Origin: Thermoflexus hugenholtzii
Lineage (GTDB): Bacteria; Chloroflexota; Anaerolineae; Thermoflexales; Thermoflexaceae
NCBI RefSeq assembly: GCF_018771565.1
Contig: NZ_CP076326.1
Coordinates: 806,001-870,000 of the forward strand
Length of the DNA: 64,000 nucleotides
Reading direction: 5' to 3'
Below the pieces are notes generated by a model. That model was not told the DNA's origin. It made no database searches and saw only the letters and a list, made by a program, of their open reading frames with translations. A program made the translations under genes and the position numbers. Shown here in pieces: positions 7,751 through 17,719 of the stretch (position 1 is the stretch's first letter; each line of letters begins with the position of its first letter).

Positions 7751-8950
7751 ATGATGGAGGCGGCGGCGATGCCGACGGTCTGCCTGCGGTTCCGATTCGA
7801 GGAGCATCCCAGGATCCGCGCCCTGATGGAGGCCTGCGCCGACATCCAGCGACAGGCCGTCGACTACGCCCTGGAAAACGGCAAAACCGCCACCTTCACC
7901 CTCATCCAGGCCCTCTACCCCTCCCTGCGCGCGCAGCATCCGGATCTCCACTCCAACCTCATCTACGGGGCGATCCGATCCGGCGCCCGGATCGTCCACG
8001 GCTTCCGAAACCAGCAGCGGAAGGGGAAGACCCGGGCAGACCGGCCGGAGATCCGGCGCCCCTCGATCTATCTGGTCCGGCAGACGGTGAAGATCGAGTG
8101 GGACGGGGAGATCCTGACCGTCACGATCCCGGTCTTCCCCCGGGATCCGGAGCCCATCATCCTCACCTTCCGCCCTCATCACAAGTATCGCCGGCTGCTG
8201 GATGAGTGGAAGGCGGGACGGGCGCGGATGGGGGAGCCGACGCTCACGGCCCACTCCCTCTCCATCCCCCTCAAGTTCCCCGACCCCATCCCCTATAAGC
8301 CGGAGGGGGTGATCGGGATCGACAGCAACGAGGGGAATCTGACGGCCTTCGTGACCTCCACCGGTGAGATCCGGGAGATCGACACGGGATATGTGGGGAA
8401 GGTCAACCGGGACCATCTGCGGCGCGAGATCAGAGGGACGAGAGGGAAGCGCAACCCGAAGGCCAGGAAGAAGATCGCCTCCAAGCATCGAAGGATTCGG
8501 AAGCAGAAGACGGAGAACTTCTGGCATCATCTGGCCCTGGCGCTGATCGCCTGGGCGCTGGGGATGCGGGCGGCTCTGGTGCTGGAGGATCTTCGGGGGA
8601 TGAAGGAGCGGATTGGGGAGGGGAAGTCCAGGAGGATGCGGCAGCGTCTACTGAACTTTTGGAGCATTATGACTTTCCATCGGATTCTGGTTCACAAGGC
8701 GAGGTTTTATGGGGTTCCCTTGATCTTCGTGAACCCACAGAACACGTCCCGGGCGTGTCCGGTATGCGGCAAAGTGAATGAAAGGCTAAGGGGACACGTC
8801 CTGGCGTGCCCTTGCGGGGCGAGGATGGGCCGTCACGAGGCGGCGGCGGTGAACATCGCCCGCAGGGGGGTGGAATTCCTCGGGGGCCTAGGCTCCCGGG
8901 GCAGGGGTCGGTGGGCGACCCCGGTGGCCGGTCCTCTGGCCTTGGGCTAA
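7751..8950 (+). CDS. Solo TnpB / OrfB (IS200/IS605-type RNA-guided nuclease family), probably catalytically altered
   Basis: TnpB-family protein of about 399 residues, the transposon-encoded ancestor of Cas12; active members cut DNA guided by an omega RNA from the element's right end. Several in-frame ATGs (7751, 7754, 7769) are possible. RuvC-like motifs: Asp191 in GVIGIDSNEGN, Glu279 in LVLEDLRG, and zinc-knuckle cysteines CPVCG ... CPCG. The last motif, normally D-R-D-x-N-A-A-x-N-I, reads GRHEAAAVNI, so the third carboxylate is Gly360 (or His362), and the second cysteine pair is CxC, not CxxC. No tnpA is present. It may be nuclease-dead (domesticated or decaying), though the alignment at the last motif is by eye. 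Confidence 0.85.
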   Translation: MMEAAAMPTVCLRFRFEEHPRIRALMEACADIQRQAVDYALENGKTATFTLIQALYPSLRAQHPDLHSNLIYGAIRSGARIVHGFRNQQRKGKTRADRPEIRRPSIYLVRQTVKIEWDGEILTVTIPVFPRDPEPIILTFRPHHKYRRLLDEWKAGRARMGEPTLTAHSLSIPLKFPDPIPYKPEGVIGIDSNEGNLTAFVTSTGEIREIDTGYVGKVNRDHLRREIRGTRGKRNPKARKKIASKHRRIRKQKTENFWHHLALALIAWALGMRAALVLEDLRGMKERIGEGKSRRMRQRLLNFWSIMTFHRILVHKARFYGVPLIFVNPQNTSRACPVCGKVNERLRGHVLACPCGARMGRHEAAAVNIARRGVEFLGGLGSRGRGRWATPVAGPLALG

Positions 8951-8961
8951 AACCCAAGGCC
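8938..8961 (+). other. Hairpin at the 3' end of tnpB (possible omega-RNA / right-end structure)
   Basis: GGCCTTGGG and CCCAAGGCC pair around the loop CTAAAA, which contains the tnpB stop codon. A stem at this spot is where IS605-type elements carry the right-end hairpin and the omega-RNA scaffold. Assignment is by position; a plain terminator is the alternative. Confidence 0.45.
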
Positions 8962-8984
8962 ACGACCGGAATACGCAGAAAACG

Positions 8985-9002
8985 GCGTAAGTCCTATTTA
9001 AA
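8985..9002 (-). repeat. Right terminal inverted repeat of the TnpB unit
   Basis: GCGTAAGTCCTATTTAAA, reverse-complementary (with about two mismatches) to the left repeat at 7688-7705. A second shared word, TACGCAG, occurs just inside each end (7701-7707 and 8972-8978). Confidence 0.6.
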
Positions 9003-9034
9003 TAGACCGAACGGGATCCGGGGGACGATCTTGC

Positions 9035-9063
9035 TTGACAGGCTCCCCCTTTGAGGTTAGATT
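9035..9063 (+). promoter_or_regulatory. Sigma-70-type promoter for the receiver-receiver-kinase operon
   Basis: TTGACA (9035-9040), 17-bp spacer, TAGATT (9058-9063). It sits 67 bp upstream of the first receiver gene. Confidence 0.6.
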
Positions 9064-9130
9064 AGCCTTGCCGCCGGGTCCAAACGGGCGGGAGGCGGCA
9101 TCCCGCATCCTGGATCTTCGAGGGAGCCGG

Positions 9131-9520
9131 ATGAGGGCACTTATTTTATACATCGAGGACAATTTCGAAAACCGGCTGCTGGTTCGGCGGATCCTGGAGG
9201 CAGAGGGGTATCGGGTGGTGGAGGCGGAGGACGGGCCCAGAGGGCTGGAGCTGGCCCGCTCGATGCACCCCGATCTGATCCTGGTGGACCTCCATCTCCC
9301 CGACATCGACGGCTATGAACTGGTCCGTCGCTTCAAGCAGATGCCCCATTTGCAGGGGATCCCGATTGTGGCGCTCACGGCGGATGTCATCCGCGGCACC
9401 CGGGAGCGGGCCCTGGCGACCGGATGCGACGGCTACATCCCCAAGCCCATCGATGTGGATGCGTTGCCGGAGCAGATCGCCGCGTTCCTGAAGAACCGGG
9501 AGGCCCCTCATGGGCGGTGA
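9131..9520 (+). CDS. Single-domain response regulator (CheY/DivK-like)
   Basis: 129-residue stand-alone receiver with no output domain. Acidic pocket Glu9-Asp10 (YIEDN), phosphoacceptor Asp53 in LILVDLHLPD, switch Thr in ALTAD, and Lys in PKPID. The ATG at 9131 has GGGAG just upstream; an upstream start at 9035 would fall inside the promoter. Translation overlaps the next receiver by 11 bp and the giant hybrid kinase follows, so all three are probably co-transcribed in one phosphorelay. Output must be by protein contact. Confidence 0.92.
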   Translation: MRALILYIEDNFENRLLVRRILEAEGYRVVEAEDGPRGLELARSMHPDLILVDLHLPDIDGYELVRRFKQMPHLQGIPIVALTADVIRGTRERALATGCDGYIPKPIDVDALPEQIAAFLKNREAPHGR

Positions 9521-9941
9521 GCAGATGAAGCCTCCGGTGGACCCGAAGGAGGCCACCATCCTGGTGGTCGAGGACAACCTCCAGAACTTTGTGCTGATCG
9601 CCCGCCTCCTGGGCTACCTGGGGGTGCGGGACATCCAGTGGAAGGCTTCGGGCTGGCAGGTGCTGGAGTTCGCCGGGCAGCTGCCCCGCATCGATCTCAT
9701 CCTCCTGGACATCCATCTGCCCTATGAGGACGGCTATGAGGTCCTCCGACAGATCCGGGCCGACCCCCGTTTCCGAGGGACCCGGGTGGTGGCGGTCTCG
9801 GCGGAGGCCACAGAGGACAACATGCGGCGGGCGCGGGAGGCGGGCTTCGATGGCTTCATCGGCAAGCCCATCGACCCGGACGCCTTCCCCGATCAGATCC
9901 GTCGCATCCTCGCCGGCGAGGGCGTGTGGACACTCGGTTGA
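9510..9941 (+). CDS. Single-domain response regulator
   Basis: 143-residue receiver. Acidic pocket Glu21-Asp22 (VVEDN), phosphoacceptor Asp67 in LILLDIHLPYEDG, switch Ser in VAVSAEA, conserved Lys in IGKPID. It overlaps the previous receiver by 11 bp and ends 12 bp before the hybrid kinase. The two neighbouring receivers resemble each other (DxHLP, PID), suggesting duplication. A start at Met6 (9525) is also possible. No DNA-binding domain. Confidence 0.92.
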   Translation: MGGEQMKPPVDPKEATILVVEDNLQNFVLIARLLGYLGVRDIQWKASGWQVLEFAGQLPRIDLILLDIHLPYEDGYEVLRQIRADPRFRGTRVVAVSAEATEDNMRRAREAGFDGFIGKPIDPDAFPDQIRRILAGEGVWTLG

Positions 9942-9953
9942 GGAGGGCGCGCG

Positions 9954-12900
9954 ATGGTGTCCCTCGATTGGGGCTCGTGGCCGTTGCGCTGGAAGTTCCT
10001 GGCCGGGTTCGTGCTGGTCGTGCTGGTCAGCGTAGTGGGGACGGTGGAGATCGCGGGGCGCCTGCTGGCAAACGCCCTCCAGCGCCGGATTGTGGAGGAA
10101 TTCCAGGGGGTGGCCCAGACCCAGCGGGCGGCCCTGGAGAAGGAGCTCTGGCATCAGGTGGAGAGCCTGAGCGCGGGCGCGGAGGAGGAGACGCTGATCT
10201 CCGAGGCCGTCGCCCACTCGGCCCGTTATGCCGATCCTCTCCTCCGCGCGTATGCCGTTCAGCAGGAGGAGCTCCTCTGGCGACTCCAGCCCGATTCCAG
10301 CCTGCGCCGACAGATCCTCCAGGGTCCGGCCGCCGCCCGGCTCCGCGCCCTCCGGGATCGTCTCACCGGCCACCTGCACCTGCTCCTCACCGATGCCCAC
10401 GGGATCCTGGTCGCGGCCACGGAGCCTCCTCGCGCCTATCGCTTTGATCGGGAGCCATGGTGGCAGGCGGCCTGGAGTCAGGGACGGGGCGCGCCGTATA
10501 TCAGCACCCTCCAGTTCGACGAGGACCTCCAGACCACAGTGGTCTACCTGGCGGTTCCCATCTACCGCCGGGATACTCATCAGGCGGTCGGGGTGTTGCG
10601 CAGCGCCTATGGCGCCTCGCAGATCTTCGGGATCCTCAGCCAGTTCCGGATCGGACGCACCGGACGGGCGCTGTTGCTGGATCGGGATGGGGCGATCCTG
10701 ATGGACCCCATCGGGTTGTTGCATCGGGAGCAGCGGGTCACGGATCTCGGGCTCAAGCCGGAGGATCTCGCCCGGCCGGAAGGCACCGTGTTCACCCGGG
10801 ACTGGCTCATCGCCTACAGCCGGGTGGGACCGGGGATCGCCCACCGGCTTCCTGCCCTGGAGGAGCGGGGCTGGATGCTGGCCGTGGTGCAAAGCGAGGA
10901 TGAGGCCCTGGCGCCGGTGGAGCGGCTGGGACGCCAGGTCTTGCTCTGGACGGTGGTCCTGGGTCTTCTTGCGGTGGGCCTGGCTTATGTCGCCTCTGCC
11001 TCTCTCACCCGCCCCCTCCGGGAGCTGACGGAGGCCGCCCAGCAGATGGGAGCCGGCCGGCTGAACGTCCGGGTCCCGGTGACCTCCCGGGACGAGCTGG
11101 GGGTGCTGGCGGAGACCTTCAACGCGATGGCCGTTCGGCTCCAGGATCTCTATCAAAACCTGGAGCGCCGGGTGCAGGAGCGGACCCATCAGCTGCAGAC
11201 GGCGGCGGAGATGGGCCGCCTCATCGCCTCCACCCTGGACCTGAACGAGCTGCTCCGGACGGCGGTGAACCTGATCCGGGATCGCCTGGGCTACTACCAT
11301 GCCTCGGTGTTCCTGATCGAGGAGAGCGGCCGGTGGGCGGTCCTGCAGGAGTCCACCGGCGAGGTCGGGCGAAAGCTGAAAGAGCGAGGCCACCGGCTGG
11401 AGGTGGGGGGGCGGAGCCTGATCGGCTGGGTGACGGCGAACGGGCGGCCCCGGGTGGCCCAGCGGACCGCGGAGGATCCGATTCATTTGAAGAACGAGCT
11501 GCTCCCGGAGACCCGATCCGAGGCCGCTTTCCCGCTGAAGATCGGGGATCGCATCATCGGGGCCCTGGATGTTCAGAGCACGCTGGAGGAGGCGTTCGAC
11601 CCCGGGGCCCTCTCGGTGCTGCAGATCCTGGCGGACCAGCTGGCGGTGGCCATTGAGAACGCCCGGCTCTATCAGCAGGCCCAGGCGGCCCTGGAGGAGA
11701 CCCAGGCGCTGTATCAGGCCGCTCGGGATCTGACGGCCGCGACGACCATCGAGGGGGCGGCCCGGGCCTTGCTGGCCCACCTTCCGGTCCAGGGGGTGGA
11801 TCGGTATGTGCTGGCCATGGCGGAGGATCCGGAAGCTCAAGGGGAGGAACGAGTCCTCCAGGCCCGGCTGATCTGGGATCGAGAGCGGGGGCTTTTCACA
11901 GAGCCCCGACGCTATACGGCCGCCGAGCTGCCGATCATCGCCCGGGAGCTCACCCGGGAGCCCATCTTCGTCCCCGATGTGGCCACCGATCCGTGGCTGG
12001 ACGAGACCAGCCGTGCGTTCTACCTCCGGCATCGCGTGCGTTCCATCGCCTTCTTCCCCCTCTGGGCCGGCGATGTCTTCTGGGGCTGGCTGATCGCCCA
12101 GGGGGTCCAGCGGCCCCTGGAGCTCGACGGGCGGACGGTTCGCCGGTTGCAGGCCCTCGCCGACACGGCGGCGGTGGTGTTCCAGAACCGTCGTCTCTTC
12201 GAGCTGCTGGAGCAACGGCTGCGGGAGCAGGCCTTGCTCTACGAAGTCGCCGCCTCCCTCGCGGAGGCCTCCGGGCCGGTGGAGCTGCTGACCCGGATCT
12301 GTCGGGCCTTCACCCTCGGTCTGGGCGCAACCAGCGCGTATGTGAACCGGGAGTCCTCCGATGGACAGGGCTTCTTCGTCATGAGCGAGTTCTATGCCCC
12401 GGAAGCCATGCCGGAGGAGCGCATCTCCGATGTGGGCGCCTATTATCGTTACGAGGACTATCCGCTCTACGCTCAGATGCGATGGACGCGGCAGCCGGTG
12501 GTGCTCCGGCGGAGCGAGCTGGAGGCGCGAGGCGCCCCGGAGGCGCAGCTCCTGGCGCGATATGGCGGCCGGACCGTGTTGTTGCTCCCTCTGCTGGTCG
12601 GCGAACAGTATTACGGGCACGTGGAGATCTGGGACAGCCGGCGGGAGCGCTGGTTCTCCGGGGAGGAGATCCGGCTGGCCACCACCCTGGCTCACAGCGC
12701 GGCCCTGGCCCTCCAGCGCCAGGGGCTCTTCGAGGAAGCCGCTCGCCGGGCCCGCCTGCTGCAGGCGGCGGCGGAGGTCAGCCGCATCACGGCCACCATC
12801 CTGGATCCGGACCGTCTGATGGCGGAGGCCGTCGAGCGGATCCGGGAGCGCTTCGATTATTACTATGTCGGCTGGTTCGTCCCCGATGCGGAGGGCCGGT

Positions 12901-15767
12901 GGATGGTGCTGGCTGCCGGCACCGGGGAGCCCGGCCGGATCATGAAAGAACGGGGCCACCGGCTGGAGATCGGCGGGCAATCGATGGTCGGCTGGGCGGC
13001 GGCCCACCGGCGGGCCCGCATCGCGCTGGATGTGGGCGCGGAGCCGGTGCGCTTCGCCAACCCCCTCCTTCCCCTCACCCGCTCGGAGATCGCCCTGCCG
13101 ATGCTCGTGCGCGGGGAGCTGGTCGGGGTCCTGGACATCCAGTCTGAACAGCCGGCTGCCTTCACCGAAGAGGACATCCAGGCCCTCCAGGTGATGGCGG
13201 ATCAGCTGGCCACCGCCTGGCAGAACGCCCGGCTCTACGCCCAGGCCCAGGCGCAAGCGGAGGAGCTGGCCACCCTCCACCGCCTGGCCCTGGAGTTCTC
13301 CCGTTCCCTGAACCTGACCGAGATCCTGGAGGCCGTGTGCCGGGCCTATGTGGAGGTGCTGGGGGCGGACCATAGCGGCGCGGCGCTGTGGGAGAAAGGC
13401 CGGGATGTCGGGACGGTGGTGGCGGAGTATCCGGCCCAGGGCTTCATTGGGGTCCAAATCCAGATCGACAACGCTTTTACCCGGCAGGCGATGGAGACCG
13501 GACAACCCCAGTGGGCGCTGGATGTTCTCCGGGACGAGCGGCTGGAGGCCACCGGGCCTCTGCTGGCCGGTCTGGGGATCCGTTCCATCGCCATCGTCCC
13601 GCTGGTGGCCCGGGGCCAGGTGATCGCCACGGTGGGCCTGGATTATGTGCGGGCCCACCATGCCTTCACGCCCGAGGAGCTGCGTCTGGCTCAGACCATC
13701 GCCCAGCAGGCCGCCGTCGCCCTGGAGAACGCCCTGTTGTATGAGGAGGCCCAGCGCCAGGCCCGCCGCATCCAGACTGCTGCGGAGATCGCCCGGATCG
13801 TCGTCAGCGTGCTGGATGTGGAGGAGCTGTTACAACAGGCGGTGGACCTCATCCGCCAGCGGTTCGATTACTACTACGTGGGAGCCTTCCTGGTGGATCC
13901 CAGCGGGGAGTGGGCCGTCCTGCGGGCGGGCACCGGGGAGGCCGGCCGGCGGATGGTCGCCCAGGGACACCGCCTGCGCGTCGGCGGGGAATCCATGATC
14001 GGCCAGGCCTGCGCCCGCCGGCAGCCGGTGATCGCCCAGGATGTGAGCGAGGCCGAGGCCCGTTATGTGAACCCCCTGCTCCCGGATACCCGGGCCGAGA
14101 TGGCCCTGCCCCTGATCGTGGGCGATCGGGTGCTGGGCGCTCTGACGATCCAGGCCGACCGTCCCCATGCGTTCTCCCCGCAGGATCTCGCCGTGCTGGG
14201 CATTGTCGCCGACAGCCTGGCCGTGGCCCTTCAGAACGCCATGCTCTACGAGGAGCAAAAGCGCACGGCCGAGCGCCTGCGGGAGCTGGACCGCCTGAAG
14301 ACCCAATTCATCGCCAACATGTCTCACGAGCTGCGCACCCCGCTGAACTCCATCATCGGCTTCAGCCGGGTGATCCTTAAGGGGATCGACGGGCCGCTGA
14401 CGGAGGCCCAGCGCCAGGACCTCACCGCCATCTACAACGCCGGCCAGCATCTGCTGGGCCTGATCAACGACATCCTCGATCTCTCCAAGATCGAGGCCGG
14501 CCGGATGGAGCTCCAGTTCTCCGAAGTGGACATGCGGGAGATCATCCGCGGCGTGATGTCCACCGCCGTCGGCCTGACCCGCGACAAACCCATCGAGCTC
14601 CGCCAGGAGGTCCCCGAGGACCTCTCGCCGGTCTGGGCGGACGCGCAGCGAGCCCGACAGGTCCTGCTCAACCTGGTCTCCAATGCGGCCAAGTTCACCG
14701 ACCAGGGCTTCATCGCGGTGCGCGCCTGGGCGGACGAATCCTTTGTGACGATCGCCGTGCAGGACACCGGGATCGGGATCCCCAGGGAGAAACAGGAGGA
14801 GATCTTCCAGGAGTTCACCCAGGTGGAGAGCGGGACCACCCGGCGTTACGGCGGGACCGGGCTGGGGCTGGCCATCGCCCGGCGTCTGGTGGAGCTGATG
14901 GGCGGGCGCATCTGGGTGGAGAGCGAGGTCGGGAAGGGCTCGACGTTCTTCTTCACGCTCCCCCGGGCCCGGCCACGGCTTGCGGGCGAACCCCGACCGG
15001 GCCGGCCGGTGATCCTCTGCATCGACGACGACCCCGGCGTGATCACCTTATATCGGCGGTATCTGGAGAAGCACGGCTTCGAAGTGGTCGGCCTGACGGA
15101 TCCCCGAGAGGCCCTGGAGACGGCTCGCCGCCTCCGGCCGGATGCCATCACCCTCGACATCATGATGCCCCAGAAGGACGGATGGACGGTCCTTCAGGAA
15201 CTCAAGGCCGATCCCCAAACCCGGGCGATCCCGGTGATCATCTGCTCCATCCTCGACGAGCGGGGCCAGGGGTTCAGCCTGGGGGCTGCGGAATATCTGG
15301 TCAAGCCCTTCACCGAAGAGGAGCTGCTGGAAGCCATCCAGCGGGTGGACGGTCGACCCCGCCCCCTGAAGGTCCTGGTGATCGATGACTCGGAGGGCGA
15401 TCGCCAGCTGATCCGCCGGGTCCTGGAGAACGCAGGGGGCTATCACGTTCTGGAAGCGGCGAACGGCCCGGAAGGGGTGGCCCTGGCCCGACGGGAGCGG
15501 CCTGACCTGGTGATCCTGGACCTGATGATGCCGGAGATGGACGGGTTCGCCGTGGTGGAGGCGCTGCGGGAGGATCCGTCCACCCGTTCCCTCCCCATCC
15601 TGGTGCTCACGGCCAAAGCGCTGACCGAGGAGGACCGCCGACGGCTCAACGGGCGGATCGAGCGGCTGCTCCAGAAAGCGGGTGCGGACCCCGAGGCGCT
15701 CCTCGCGGAGATCCTGGAGGTCGTGCGCCGGGCCCGTCATCCATCGGGTGCCCCGGCGGAAAGCTAA
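9954..15767 (+). CDS. Giant hybrid sensor histidine kinase: Cache-HAMP-GAFx6-HisKA-HATPase-REC-REC
   Basis: 1937-residue membrane kinase. A first transmembrane helix (about 14-36) leads to an extracytoplasmic double-Cache-type domain (about 40-320), a second helix (about 328-348) and HAMP (350-402). Six GAF domains then fill about 410-1430. GAF 1, 4 and 6 are clearly related (each opens like 'AAEiaRi...LD', with 'GTGE.GR...GHRL..GG.S.IG' and 'NPLLP.TR.E.A.P'); GAF 2, 3 and 5 are divergent. HisKA carries His1458 in MSHELRTPLNS; HATPase has NLVSNAAKF, DTGIGIP and GGTGLGLA; two receivers follow (from about 1683 and 1804; LDIMMPQKDG, LDLMMPEMDG). It probably integrates one external and several internal signals and passes phosphate to the two upstream receivers. 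A terminator hairpin follows. Confidence 0.93.
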   Translation: MVSLDWGSWPLRWKFLAGFVLVVLVSVVGTVEIAGRLLANALQRRIVEEFQGVAQTQRAALEKELWHQVESLSAGAEEETLISEAVAHSARYADPLLRAYAVQQEELLWRLQPDSSLRRQILQGPAAARLRALRDRLTGHLHLLLTDAHGILVAATEPPRAYRFDREPWWQAAWSQGRGAPYISTLQFDEDLQTTVVYLAVPIYRRDTHQAVGVLRSAYGASQIFGILSQFRIGRTGRALLLDRDGAILMDPIGLLHREQRVTDLGLKPEDLARPEGTVFTRDWLIAYSRVGPGIAHRLPALEERGWMLAVVQSEDEALAPVERLGRQVLLWTVVLGLLAVGLAYVASASLTRPLRELTEAAQQMGAGRLNVRVPVTSRDELGVLAETFNAMAVRLQDLYQNLERRVQERTHQLQTAAEMGRLIASTLDLNELLRTAVNLIRDRLGYYHASVFLIEESGRWAVLQESTGEVGRKLKERGHRLEVGGRSLIGWVTANGRPRVAQRTAEDPIHLKNELLPETRSEAAFPLKIGDRIIGALDVQSTLEEAFDPGALSVLQILADQLAVAIENARLYQQAQAALEETQALYQAARDLTAATTIEGAARALLAHLPVQGVDRYVLAMAEDPEAQGEERVLQARLIWDRERGLFTEPRRYTAAELPIIARELTREPIFVPDVATDPWLDETSRAFYLRHRVRSIAFFPLWAGDVFWGWLIAQGVQRPLELDGRTVRRLQALADTAAVVFQNRRLFELLEQRLREQALLYEVAASLAEASGPVELLTRICRAFTLGLGATSAYVNRESSDGQGFFVMSEFYAPEAMPEERISDVGAYYRYEDYPLYAQMRWTRQPVVLRRSELEARGAPEAQLLARYGGRTVLLLPLLVGEQYYGHVEIWDSRRERWFSGEEIRLATTLAHSAALALQRQGLFEEAARRARLLQAAAEVSRITATILDPDRLMAEAVERIRERFDYYYVGWFVPDAEGRWMVLAAGTGEPGRIMKERGHRLEIGGQSMVGWAAAHRRARIALDVGAEPVRFANPLLPLTRSEIALPMLVRGELVGVLDIQSEQPAAFTEEDIQALQVMADQLATAWQNARLYAQAQAQAEELATLHRLALEFSRSLNLTEILEAVCRAYVEVLGADHSGAALWEKGRDVGTVVAEYPAQGFIGVQIQIDNAFTRQAMETGQPQWALDVLRDERLEATGPLLAGLGIRSIAIVPLVARGQVIATVGLDYVRAHHAFTPEELRLAQTIAQQAAVALENALLYEEAQRQARRIQTAAEIARIVVSVLDVEELLQQAVDLIRQRFDYYYVGAFLVDPSGEWAVLRAGTGEAGRRMVAQGHRLRVGGESMIGQACARRQPVIAQDVSEAEARYVNPLLPDTRAEMALPLIVGDRVLGALTIQADRPHAFSPQDLAVLGIVADSLAVALQNAMLYEEQKRTAERLRELDRLKTQFIANMSHELRTPLNSIIGFSRVILKGIDGPLTEAQRQDLTAIYNAGQHLLGLINDILDLSKIEAGRMELQFSEVDMREIIRGVMSTAVGLTRDKPIELRQEVPEDLSPVWADAQRARQVLLNLVSNAAKFTDQGFIAVRAWADESFVTIAVQDTGIGIPREKQEEIFQEFTQVESGTTRRYGGTGLGLAIARRLVELMGGRIWVESEVGKGSTFFFTLPRARPRLAGEPRPGRPVILCIDDDPGVITLYRRYLEKHGFEVVGLTDPREALETARRLRPDAITLDIMMPQKDGWTVLQELKADPQTRAIPVIICSILDERGQGFSLGAAEYLVKPFTEEELLEAIQRVDGRPRPLKVLVIDDSEGDRQLIRRVLENAGGYHVLEAANGPEGVALARRERPDLVILDLMMPEMDGFAVVEALREDPSTRSLPILVLTAKALTEEDRRRLNGRIERLLQKAGADPEALLAEILEVVRRARHPSGAPAES

Positions 15768-15805
15768 GCCGCCGGGAGCGCGCAGGGCCCGGCTGGAGGC
15801 GGTCG

Positions 15806-15842
15806 GGGGCCGGGGAGGCGCGCCGCGCGTATCCCCGGCCCC
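15806..15842 (+). terminator. Rho-independent-type terminator after the hybrid kinase
   Basis: Arms GGGGCCGGGG and CCCCGGCCCC enclose a 17-nt GC-rich loop; GATCCTTTTG follows. It lies 39 bp after the kinase stop and before the aspS promoter. Confidence 0.65.
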
Positions 15843-15892
15843 GATCCTTTTGTCTGAGGGCTCCCCTTGCCGTCTTCCCCAGGCCGATGCCT

Positions 15893-15898
15893 TATAAT
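15893..15898 (+). promoter_or_regulatory. -10 box of the aspS promoter
   Basis: TATAAT, with TTGCCG 20 bp upstream (15867-15872; the spacer is long, so the -35 element is uncertain). Transcription would begin near 15905, which excludes the upstream ORF start at 15867 and supports the AspS start at 15939. Confidence 0.55.
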
Positions 15899-15938
15899 CC
15901 CATGCAACCGATTCGGACGCTGCGCATGGAGGTCCTCG

Positions 15939-17711
15939 ATGTGGAAGACCCATGGGTGTGGGGCGCTGCGCCCGGCCCACGTCGGCCAGATGGTGGAGCT
16001 GGCCGGGTGGGTGCACCGGCGCCGGGATCATGGCGGCCTGATCTTCGTCGACCTGCGGGATCGGAGCGGGCTGGTCCAGGTGGTGGGGGATCCCTCCTGC
16101 TCCGCGGAGGCCCATGCGGCCCTGGATCAGGTCCGCCTGGAATACGTGATCCAGGTCCACGGGCGGGTGCGCCGGCGGCCCGCCGGGACGGAGAACCCGA
16201 ACCTGCCCACCGGGGAGGTGGAGGTGGAAGCCCACGCGGTGCGCATCCTGAACCCCGCGCGCCCGCTGCCTTTCCCCATCGACGACGACGGCCGGCGCAT
16301 CGATGAGACGGTCCGCCTGCGTTACCGCTACCTGGACCTGCGGCGGGCTCGCATGCAGCGGAACCTGATGTTGCGCCATCAGACCACCCGGGCCATCCGG
16401 GACTACCTGGACACCCGGGGGTTTGTGGAGGTGGAGACGCCCATCCTGATCAAGAGCACACCGGAGGGCGCCCGGGATTTCATCGTCCCCAGCCGGCTCC
16501 ACCCCGGCAAGTTCTATGCCCTGCCGCAATCTCCTCAACAACTGAAACAGCTGCTGATGGTGGCGGGCCTGGAGAAATACTACCAGATCGCCCGCTGCTT
16601 CCGCGATGAGGACCTGCGGGGCGACCGCCAGCCCGAGTTCACCCAGCTGGACCTGGAGATGTCCTTCGTGGATCGCGAGGACATCCTGCAGCTGATCGAA
16701 GGGCTGCTGATCGAGGTGGTGCAGCGGGTGGTCCCCCACAAGCGGTTTCGCACGCCGTTCCCTCGCCTCACTTACGCGGAGGCCCTCGCCCGCTACGGCT
16801 CGGACAAGCCGGACCTGCGCTTCGGCATGGAGCTGGTCGACCTGACGGATGTGGCCCGGGAGAGCGCCTTCGAGATCTTCCGGGAGGCGGCTCGGGGCGG
16901 AGGACAGGTGAAGGCCCTGCGCGCGCCGGGCTGCGCCGGCTACAGCCGCCGCGAGCTCGACGAGCTGACGTCTTACGTGAAATCGCAGGGGGCGAAGGGA
17001 TTGATCACCCTCGCCTTCACCGGCGATGGGGTGAAAGGCCAGGCCGTTAAGTTCCTGACCGAAGGCGAGCGCGCCCTCATCGCCGAGCGGACCGGGGCCG
17101 GCGCCGGCGATCTGCTCTGCATCGTGGCCGACGCCCCCGAGGTGGTCGCCAAAGCCCTGGGCGGGCTCCGCCTGCTCTTCCGCGACCGATTGCAGCTGGC
17201 GGATCCGGATGAGTTCGCCTTCGCCTGGATCCTGGAGTTCCCGATGTTCGAGTGGAACGAGGAGGAAGGCCGCTGGGAGGCCGTGCACCATCCCTTCACC
17301 TCCCCGCTGGATGAGGATCTGGACCGCCTGGAGACCGACCCGGCCTCGGTCCGGGCGAAGGCGTATGACATCGTGTGCAACGGCTATGAGATCGGCGGGG
17401 GGAGCATCCGGATCCACCGCCGGGAGATCCAGGAGCGGGTGTTCCGGCTGCTCGGATACACCCCGGAGCAGGCCCGCGCTCGGTTCGGTCATCTGCTGGA
17501 GGCCTTTGAGTTCGGCGCCCCTCCTCACGGAGGCATCGCCCTGGGCCTGGATCGCCTGGTGATGCTGCTGGCGGACGAGCCGAACATCCGCGAGGTCATC
17601 GCCTTCCCCAAGACCGCCAGCGCGATGGATCTCCTGTTCGATGCCCCCTCGGAGGTCGACGAACGCCAGCTCCGGGAGCTCCACATCCGCATCGTGCGGG
17701 AGGAGAGCTGA
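15939..17711 (+). CDS. aspS: Aspartyl-tRNA synthetase
   Basis: Class II aminoacyl-tRNA synthetase charging tRNA-Asp, about 590 residues, the length of the bacterial type. Order: OB-fold anticodon-binding domain ([15 protein letters not shown]), class II motif 1 (RYRYLDLRR), motif 2 ([17 protein letters not shown]), the bacterial GAD insertion (middle third), and motif 3 ([20 protein letters not shown]). The start is set at ATG 15939 by GGAGGTC just upstream and by the promoter at 15893. Whether it is discriminating or also charges tRNA-Asn cannot be settled here. Followed by a terminator. Confidence 0.97.
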   Translation: MWKTHGCGALRPAHVGQMVELAGWVHRRRDHGGLIFVDLRDRSGLVQVVGDPSCSAEAHAALDQVRLEYVIQVHGRVRRRPAGTENPNLPTGEVEVEAHAVRILNPARPLPFPIDDDGRRIDETVRLRYRYLDLRRARMQRNLMLRHQTTRAIRDYLDTRGFVEVETPILIKSTPEGARDFIVPSRLHPGKFYALPQSPQQLKQLLMVAGLEKYYQIARCFRDEDLRGDRQPEFTQLDLEMSFVDREDILQLIEGLLIEVVQRVVPHKRFRTPFPRLTYAEALARYGSDKPDLRFGMELVDLTDVARESAFEIFREAARGGGQVKALRAPGCAGYSRRELDELTSYVKSQGAKGLITLAFTGDGVKGQAVKFLTEGERALIAERTGAGAGDLLCIVADAPEVVAKALGGLRLLFRDRLQLADPDEFAFAWILEFPMFEWNEEEGRWEAVHHPFTSPLDEDLDRLETDPASVRAKAYDIVCNGYEIGGGSIRIHRREIQERVFRLLGYTPEQARARFGHLLEAFEFGAPPHGGIALGLDRLVMLLADEPNIREVIAFPKTASAMDLLFDAPSEVDERQLRELHIRIVREES

Positions 17712-17719
17712 TCCCTGCA

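Noticed and set aside
9387-13661. 1424-codon open frame antisense to the hybrid kinase
   Set aside because: It mirrors the kinase gene, has Pro/Gly/Arg/His-rich antisense composition and no domain; high GC suppresses stops on the opposite strand. The same applies to the long frame at 15048-17732 opposite aspS.
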